A DNA stretch of 64,000 nt from positions 124,001 to 188,000 of the forward strand of contig NZ_BOMG01000032.1 of the NCBI RefSeq assembly GCF_016862075.1, in the 5' to 3' direction. Positions 59,466 to 64,000 of the stretch are shown one piece after another; the stretch's first letter is position 1; the number at the start of each line of letters is the position of its first letter. Source of the DNA: Actinoplanes couchii. Its GTDB lineage: Bacteria > Actinomycetota > Actinomycetes > Mycobacteriales > Micromonosporaceae. The position numbers and the translations under genes are program-made. Under the pieces are notes generated by a model that searched no databases, had not been told where the DNA came from, and was given only the letters and a program-made list of their open reading frames with translations.

Positions 59466-60083
59466 TCAGAGCAGGCCATGGTGCATGGCGGTCGTCACCG
59501 CGGCGGTTCGGTCGGCCACGTCCAGCTTGTTGAAGGCTCGCAGCAGGTGAGTCTTCACCGTGGCCTCGCTGATGAACAGACGCTTGCCGATGTCGGCGTT
59601 GGTCAGGCCCGCCGCCACCAGGCGGAGCACCTCGGTCTCGCGGGCGGACAGCGACGGAGGGGCGGGCTGGCGCACCTGGCGGACCAGCGTCGACGCCACG
59701 CTGGGGGCCAGGACCGTATCGCCTCGGGAGGCTGCGCGGACCGCGTCGGCCAGCTCCGCGGGGGACGCGTCCTTCAGCAGGTAGCCGGCGGCTCCGGCCT
59801 CGATCGCCCGCAGGATGTCACGGTCGGATTCGTAGGTGGTCAGCACCATCACCCGTACCTCGGTGGTGGTGGAAAGGATCTTACCGATGGCCTCGACGCC
59901 GTCGCCTCCGGGCATGCGGAGGTCCATCAGGACGATGTCGGGGCGCTCGGAGAGAGCCAGTGCGACGCCCTCCACACCCGAGGACGCCTCGCCGATGACG
60001 GTCAGGTCGGGTTCGGCGTCGAGCATGCCTCGTAGGCCCATCCGCACCACGGGGTGATCGTCGACCAGGAGGATGCGGATCAT
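59466..60083 (-). CDS. NarL/LuxR-type response regulator
   Basis: A 205-residue two-component regulator with receiver domain (D54 in IVLMDLRMPGGDG, conserved Lys in GYLLKDAS) and a C-terminal LuxR-type helix-turn-helix (LSARETEVLRLVAAGLTNAD, LFISEATVKTHLLRAFNKLD). Its ATG overlaps the kinase stop (ATGA, 60080-60083). As the last gene of a run with two ABC-2 transporter pairs, it probably regulates that operon in response to a membrane-active compound. Confidence 0.95.
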   Translation of the reverse strand: MIRILLVDDHPVVRMGLRGMLDAEPDLTVIGEASSGVEGVALALSERPDIVLMDLRMPGGDGVEAIGKILSTTTEVRVMVLTTYESDRDILRAIEAGAAGYLLKDASPAELADAVRAASRGDTVLAPSVASTLVRQVRQPAPPSLSARETEVLRLVAAGLTNADIGKRLFISEATVKTHLLRAFNKLDVADRTAAVTTAMHHGLL

Positions 60084-61195
60084 TCGGGGGCCTCCAACGA
60101 CACTTCCAGGGTGGTTCCGGAGTCGGGGGTGCTGCGGATGGTCAGGGCGCCTCCGGCTTCCGTGGCTCGCGCTCGCATTCCGGTGAGGCCGAATCCGGCT
60201 TCTTTGAAAACGTCGAAGCCCCGGCCGTCGTCGCGGACCACCAGGCGCACCGAGGACGGGGTGTAGGCCAGGACCACCGTCGCCTCCCGGGCGGCGGCGT
60301 GCCGGCGGATGTTGGTCAGCGACTCCTGGGCGGCGCGCAGCAGCACCACTTCGGCGCGGGTCGGCAGGGTGCGCTCGTCGCCGGTGGTCCGGAACGAGCA
60401 GGGCACCCCGGACTCCTCGGTGAAGCGGACCGTGGCCCGCCGTACCGCAAGGGGAAGTGAGGAAGCCGAGGTCAGCGCCGACGGTGAGAGGGCCGCGACC
60501 ATGGCCCGGGATTCCGCCAGGTTTTCTTTCGCGGTCCGCACGGCGAGGGCGAGCCGTTCATCGCGAAGAGCCGGGTCGACCGCCTGGACCAGGGTGATGA
60601 TGCTGGTGAAGCCCTGGGCGAGGGTGTCGTGGATCTCGCCGGCCAGGCGGTTGCGCTCGGCGGCGACACCTGCCTCGTGGGAGAGGCGGGCCAGCTCGGC
60701 GCGGCTGGCCTCCAGCTCGGCGATCAGCTCGGCGCGCTGGGAACTCTGCTCGGCCATCCGGGTGATCCAGACGCCCATGCACAGGCCGGCTGCGGTGGAG
60801 ACGGCGGCGATGACCAGGTGGATGACGATGTCGTCGAGGCCGGCGCGGCGTATCTGCAGAACGACAGGGATCACGTTGGCGACGGCGACCAGGACGACCG
60901 CGGACCGCAGGGTCACCAGCATGAAGAACAGCGGGATGACCCCGAACATCAGCCAGGTGGCGATCTGCGCCCCGGCGACGGCCACGCCGAACAGGATCAG
61001 GAAACCGGTGCTGACCAGGAGCGCGGGGGTGCCCTGCCGGTCCTTGAGGATCATCGAGCGGGCGACGGCGACGTACAGCACGGCCATGCCGAGGACCGCG
61101 AGCAGAGCCAGGGACGATCCGTCCACCAGGAAGATCGCGATCGACAGCGCGACCGCGACCACCAGGAAGTAGACCTCCCACAACAGGGTGCTCAC
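60080..61195 (-). CDS. NarL-type sensor histidine kinase
   Basis: A 371-residue membrane kinase with about five to six hydrophobic segments in the first 150 residues, a HisKA_3 dimerisation segment with the phospho-His in ERNRLAGEIHDTLAQGFTSI, and an ATPase domain (AAQESLTNIRRHAAAR; VRDDGRGFDVFKEAGFGLTGM). No large extracytoplasmic sensor domain, so it may sense through the membrane or the adjacent transporter. GTG at 61195 overlaps the permease stop (GTGA); an upstream ATG at 61252 would lie inside the permease gene and is less likely. Confidence 0.93.
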   Translation of the reverse strand: MSTLLWEVYFLVVAVALSIAIFLVDGSSLALLAVLGMAVLYVAVARSMILKDRQGTPALLVSTGFLILFGVAVAGAQIATWLMFGVIPLFFMLVTLRSAVVLVAVANVIPVVLQIRRAGLDDIVIHLVIAAVSTAAGLCMGVWITRMAEQSSQRAELIAELEASRAELARLSHEAGVAAERNRLAGEIHDTLAQGFTSIITLVQAVDPALRDERLALAVRTAKENLAESRAMVAALSPSALTSASSLPLAVRRATVRFTEESGVPCSFRTTGDERTLPTRAEVVLLRAAQESLTNIRRHAAAREATVVLAYTPSSVRLVVRDDGRGFDVFKEAGFGLTGMRARATEAGGALTIRSTPDSGTTLEVSLEAPE

Positions 61196-61983
61196 TTGTC
61201 TCGGCTGCTCCAGCGGAAGGTCACCAGGCACAGCGCCAATCCGACCACACACCAGATTCCGAGCACCAGGGCCACCCCACCCAGATTCCAGGTGCCGCCC
61301 AGTTCCTGGGCCGAGGCGTCGGACGGCAGGAAGACGTACCGGAAGCCCTGGGCCATCCAGCGCACCGGGAAGATCGACGCGACGGTCTCCAGCCAGTCGG
61401 GGAGCTGGCTCATCGGGTGGATGAAGACACCGGAGATGAACTGCAGGGCCACCACCGGCACGTTGAGGATGGCGCCGGCGTTGCGGGCGTTCTTGACCAG
61501 GCCGCTGACCGCGATGCCGATCAGCGAGCAGGCGACCACCGAGAGCACGAAGATCCAGCTGAAGGCGAGCCAGTTCGCGGCGGGTGGCAGCGGCATGTCG
61601 AAGACCAGCACGCCGACCAGGATCAGGACGATCGCTTCGGCGATGCTCAACACCAGAACCAGAAGGGCCTTGCCGATCAGGTACGCGGTGGCGGGCATCG
61701 GTGTCCCGCGCAGGCGTTTCAGGGTGCCGTCCTCACGATCGAGCGCCAGCCCGGTGCCCATCGTCACGAACGCCGTGGTCATCACCCCGTACGCGATCAT
61801 GCTGGCGGTGAAGATCCGGCTGACCGCCACTCCCCCGTCGGTCGACTCGCTGCCGAAGATGGTGCCGAAGAGCAGCAGCAACAGTGCCGGGAAGAAGAAC
61901 GTGAAGATCACCGCGGTCCGGTCCCGCAGGAAGCTCTTGATCTCGACCTGGCCCCGGGACGTGCTCATCGCGAGGGTGCTCAT
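61192..61983 (-). CDS. ABC-2 type transporter permease
   Basis: A 263-residue membrane protein with six helices of the ABC-2 (drug/peptide exporter) type: a first helix in TAVIFTFFFPALLLLLFGTI, the cytoplasmic REDGTLKRLRGTPMPATAYL segment, and the LPDWLETVASIFPVRWMAQG motif near the C-terminus. ATG 61983 overlaps the stop of the ATPase gene upstream (ATGA). It pairs with that ATPase and directly precedes the kinase gene. Confidence 0.93.
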   Translation of the reverse strand: MSTLAMSTSRGQVEIKSFLRDRTAVIFTFFFPALLLLLFGTIFGSESTDGGVAVSRIFTASMIAYGVMTTAFVTMGTGLALDREDGTLKRLRGTPMPATAYLIGKALLVLVLSIAEAIVLILVGVLVFDMPLPPAANWLAFSWIFVLSVVACSLIGIAVSGLVKNARNAGAILNVPVVALQFISGVFIHPMSQLPDWLETVASIFPVRWMAQGFRYVFLPSDASAQELGGTWNLGGVALVLGIWCVVGLALCLVTFRWSSRDK

Positions 61984-62816
61984 CGGGTGGCTCCGATCAG
62001 GTCGAGGTAGGTGTCTTCGAGGGTGGGCCGGGTGATCGTGAGCGTGGTGAGGTCGGCGCCCGAGGTCACCAGGTGCCGGATCAGGTCGCTGGGGTCGGCG
62101 ACCTGCTCGCTGCGCACCAGCCCGTCCTCGGTCCACGACACCCGGGCCTCGCTGGCGGCGCGACCGCCCAGGGTGGCCGGGGTGCCCTCGGCGACGATCC
62201 GCCCGTCGGCCACCACCGCGAGCCGGTCGGCGAGGGCCTCCGCCTCGTCCAGGTAGTGGGTGGTCAGCACGATGGTGGTGCCGTCGCCGGCCAGGGTGCG
62301 GATCAGCTCCCAGAACTGGCGGCGGGCCTCCGGGTCGAAACCGGTGGTGGGCTCGTCGAGGAAGAGCAGTTCCGGGCTGCCGACGATGCCGAGGGCGACG
62401 TCGACGCGGCGGCGCTGGCCACCGGAGAGAGTCCGGATCTTGTCGTTGCGCTTGGCGGTCAGGCCGACGAGTTCGATCACCTCGTCGGGCTTGCGCGGGC
62501 TCGGGTAGAACCCGGCGATGTGCCGGACCGTCTCGTGCACGGTCAGGTCGGCGGCGTCGTCGGCGTCCTGCAGCACGATGCCGATCCGGCTGCGCCAGGC
62601 CGAGCCGGCCTTGCCCGGGTCCTCGCCGAGCACCCGCACGTCACCGGCGGTGCGGCGACGGTGGCCTTCCAGGATCTCCACGGTGGTGGTCTTGCCGGCG
62701 CCGTTCGGGCCGAGCAGGGAGAAGATCTCGCCGCGGGCCACGACCAAGTCGATGCCCGCGACGGCGTCGCGTCCGTTGTATGTCTTTCGAAGTCCGGTTA
62801 CCTCGATGGCTTCCAT
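61980..62816 (-). CDS. ABC transporter ATP-binding protein
   Basis: A 278-residue ATPase of the drug/multidrug ABC-2 class: Walker A LLGPNGAGKTTTVEIL (about residues 35-50), signature RTLSGGQRRRVDVALGIV, Walker B LLFLDEPTTGFDPEARR and switch His in VLTTHYLDEAEALADR. A C-terminal 60-residue domain follows. It powers the permease at 61192. Transcribed in the same direction as the second ABC pair, separated by an 80-bp gap that may contain an internal promoter. Confidence 0.95.
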   Translation of the reverse strand: MEAIEVTGLRKTYNGRDAVAGIDLVVARGEIFSLLGPNGAGKTTTVEILEGHRRRTAGDVRVLGEDPGKAGSAWRSRIGIVLQDADDAADLTVHETVRHIAGFYPSPRKPDEVIELVGLTAKRNDKIRTLSGGQRRRVDVALGIVGSPELLFLDEPTTGFDPEARRQFWELIRTLAGDGTTIVLTTHYLDEAEALADRLAVVADGRIVAEGTPATLGGRAASEARVSWTEDGLVRSEQVADPSDLIRHLVTSGADLTTLTITRPTLEDTYLDLIGATR

Positions 62817-62895
62817 GCCTGAAAGCCTCGCGTTTTTCTGAAGAAGAAGGGACGACCGGGCGGCTGTCAGGCGGTGTCAACCGGTCGGTGGACAG

Positions 62896-63654
62896 TCACT
62901 CCCACTTGAAACTGCGGGCCGCCGCGGTCAGCCAGACGACCGCCCAGGTCAGCAGGGCCGCCCAGATGCCGATCGGGACCGAGCCGTTGTGCATCAGCGT
63001 CTCCCGCAGCGCCTCCGCGTGTGCGGCGAGCGGCAGCAGGAACCAGCCTGCCACGCCCAGGTCGGGAGCGGCGAACATGATCCCGCCGACGGACAGCATC
63101 ACCACGTAGATCAGGGTGGCCGCGCCGGTGGTGGTCTCCGGCTTGAGCACACTGGCCAGCAGCAGGGCCAGTCCGGTGTAGCCGCCCGCGGCCAGCACGG
63201 TCACCCCGATCGCGGGCAGCAGCGCGCCGGCCTCGGGACGCCAGCCGACCGCGATCCCGACCAGGGCGAGCACCAGCACCTGCAGCACGATCAGGGCGAA
63301 CACGGCGGCGGTCTTGGCGATCAGCAGACCGGGACGGGTCAACGGCGAAGCCCCGAGCCTTTTGAGTACGCCGTAACTCCGCTCGTAGCCGGTGGTGATC
63401 GCCTGCCCGGTGAACGCCGTCGACATGACCGTCAGCGCGAGCACACCCGGCACCACATAGCCCAGACGGTCGTCGGTCGGCAGGTTCGTCACGTCGAACA
63501 GCCCGGCGCCGAGCAGCACCAGCAGCGGCACGCCCATCGCGAGCACCACCGCCTCACCCCGGCGGGCGGTCAGCAGCAGCTCCATCCTGATCTGCTTGCC
63601 GAGGATGGTGCGCATCGGAGCCCGGCCGGGAGCGGGGGCGAAGGTGCTGCTCAT
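62896..63654 (-). CDS. ABC-2 type transporter permease (second pair)
   Basis: A 252-residue permease with six helices, related in plan to the permease at 61192 (GQAITTGYERSYGVLKRLGA cytoplasmic segment; ATLIYVVMLSVGGIMFAAP helix). Its ATG overlaps the stop of the ATPase gene at the right edge, its expected partner. Two ABC-2 pairs in a row suggest either two exporters or a four-subunit complex; the sequence does not decide. Confidence 0.92.
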   Translation of the reverse strand: MSSTFAPAPGRAPMRTILGKQIRMELLLTARRGEAVVLAMGVPLLVLLGAGLFDVTNLPTDDRLGYVVPGVLALTVMSTAFTGQAITTGYERSYGVLKRLGASPLTRPGLLIAKTAAVFALIVLQVLVLALVGIAVGWRPEAGALLPAIGVTVLAAGGYTGLALLLASVLKPETTTGAATLIYVVMLSVGGIMFAAPDLGVAGWFLLPLAAHAEALRETLMHNGSVPIGIWAALLTWAVVWLTAAARSFKWE

Positions 63655-64000
63655 TTGGTGGCTCCCACCGGGGTCTGGGTGGCGGTCAGGGCGAGGTAGA
63701 CGTCCTCCAGCGTGCGGCGGCGCGTGTTGATCGCGGTCACCGCGGCGCCCGCGGCGGCGAACCAGGCCAGCACCTCGGCCAGCCCGGCGGTGTCCAGCGA
63801 GCCGGAGACGGTGTAGAAGCCGGGTGACGCCTCGGCGACCGTGCGGCCGGCGCGCAGCCCGCTCAGGTCCAGACCCGGGTCGGCGCGCACCTCCAGCACG
63901 TCGATCGCCGCCGACGAGGTCAACTCGGCCGGGGTGCCGGTGGCCGCGACCTGCCCGGACCGCATGATCACCACGTCGTCGGCGAGGCGCTCCGCCTCGT
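63651..64000 (-). CDS. ABC transporter ATP-binding protein, C-terminal part (runs off right edge)
   Basis: Only the last 115 or so codons are present. They begin just after the switch region (EAERLADDVVIMRSGQVAAT), which fits the end of an ABC-2-type ATPase, and continue through the C-terminal domain to NTRRRTLEDVYLALTATQTP. Walker motifs lie beyond the window. The stop overlaps the start of the permease at 63654. Confidence 0.88.
   Translation of the reverse strand, partial: EAERLADDVVIMRSGQVAATGTPAELTSSAAIDVLEVRADPGLDLSGLRAGRTVAEASPGFYTVSGSLDTAGLAEVLAWFAAAGAAVTAINTRRRTLEDVYLALTATQTPVGATK

Overview
The window is very GC-rich, with strong G/C bias at third codon positions, frequent GTG/TTG starts, many 4-bp ATGA/GTGA gene overlaps and Gly-Pro-Thr-rich secreted proteins. 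This points to a filamentous actinobacterium, and by gene content probably Micromonosporaceae (Actinoplanes-like); the taxon is inference. I see no tRNA, rRNA, CRISPR array, prophage or insertion sequence, so it reads as chromosomal 'arm' sequence rich in catabolic and signalling operons.

Layout. 1-5.5 kb: a truncated GH13 alpha-glucosidase diverges from a four-gene sugar cluster (two GT4 glycosyltransferases, an alpha/alpha-barrel protein, a GH130 mannoside phosphorylase/hydrolase). 5.7-7.8 kb: a Gfo/Idh/MocA oxidoreductase and a methyltransferase. 7.8-11.7 kb: a tryptophan-kynurenine operon (kynA, kynU and a metal-dependent amidohydrolase where a formamidase would be expected) behind a SEC-C protein, with two DnaA-box sequences upstream. 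11.8-14.7 kb: a tiny soluble chemoreceptor signalling domain, a HEAT-repeat protein, and several minisatellite-like repeat tracts. 14.8-26.5 kb: what looks like a complete alpha-1,3-glucan utilisation locus: LacI repressor, sugar-binding lipoprotein, two permeases, intracellular GH13 alpha-glucosidase, and two large secreted GH87-type alpha-1,3-glucanases with discoidin-like and CARDB modules.

26.6-32.6 kb: membrane/HhH protein, HEAT-like protein, small membrane protein, a SulP transporter fused to a beta-carbonic anhydrase, and an RfbE-like nucleotide-sugar epimerase. 32.8-38.9 kb: a three-gene operon (carboxylate-amine ligase fused to a circularly permuted ATP-grasp, an asparagine-synthase-type amidotransferase, an S9 peptidase) that resembles a biosynthesis/turnover set for an amidated peptide solute of the NAGGN kind. 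39-41.6 kb: MFS transporter, membrane protein, DinB-like protein. 41.6-45.9 kb: an operon of NAD kinase fused to a GNAT domain, a response-regulator/thioredoxin-reductase fusion, and a cNMP-binding histidine kinase. 46-50.4 kb: methyltransferase with a degenerate kinase domain, RimJ-type acetyltransferase, Acg-type nitroreductase, membrane sulfatase-fold enzyme. 50.5-54.8 kb: TetR regulator with its likely operator and a heterodimeric ABC exporter. 54.9-59.3 kb: a secreted protein of about seven Calx-beta repeats under a cyclic-di-GMP-I riboswitch, and a secreted collagen-like protein. 59.5-64 kb: LuxR-type two-component system preceded in the same operon by two ABC-2 transporter pairs, the first of which runs off the right edge.

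The strongest leads are the c-di-GMP riboswitch, the alpha-1,3-glucan locus, the ligase/ATP-grasp/amidotransferase/peptidase operon, and the NAD kinase / REC-reductase / cNMP-kinase operon. Starts were chosen from Shine-Dalgarno spacing, codon composition and gene overlaps; all family assignments are from motif recognition without database searches.
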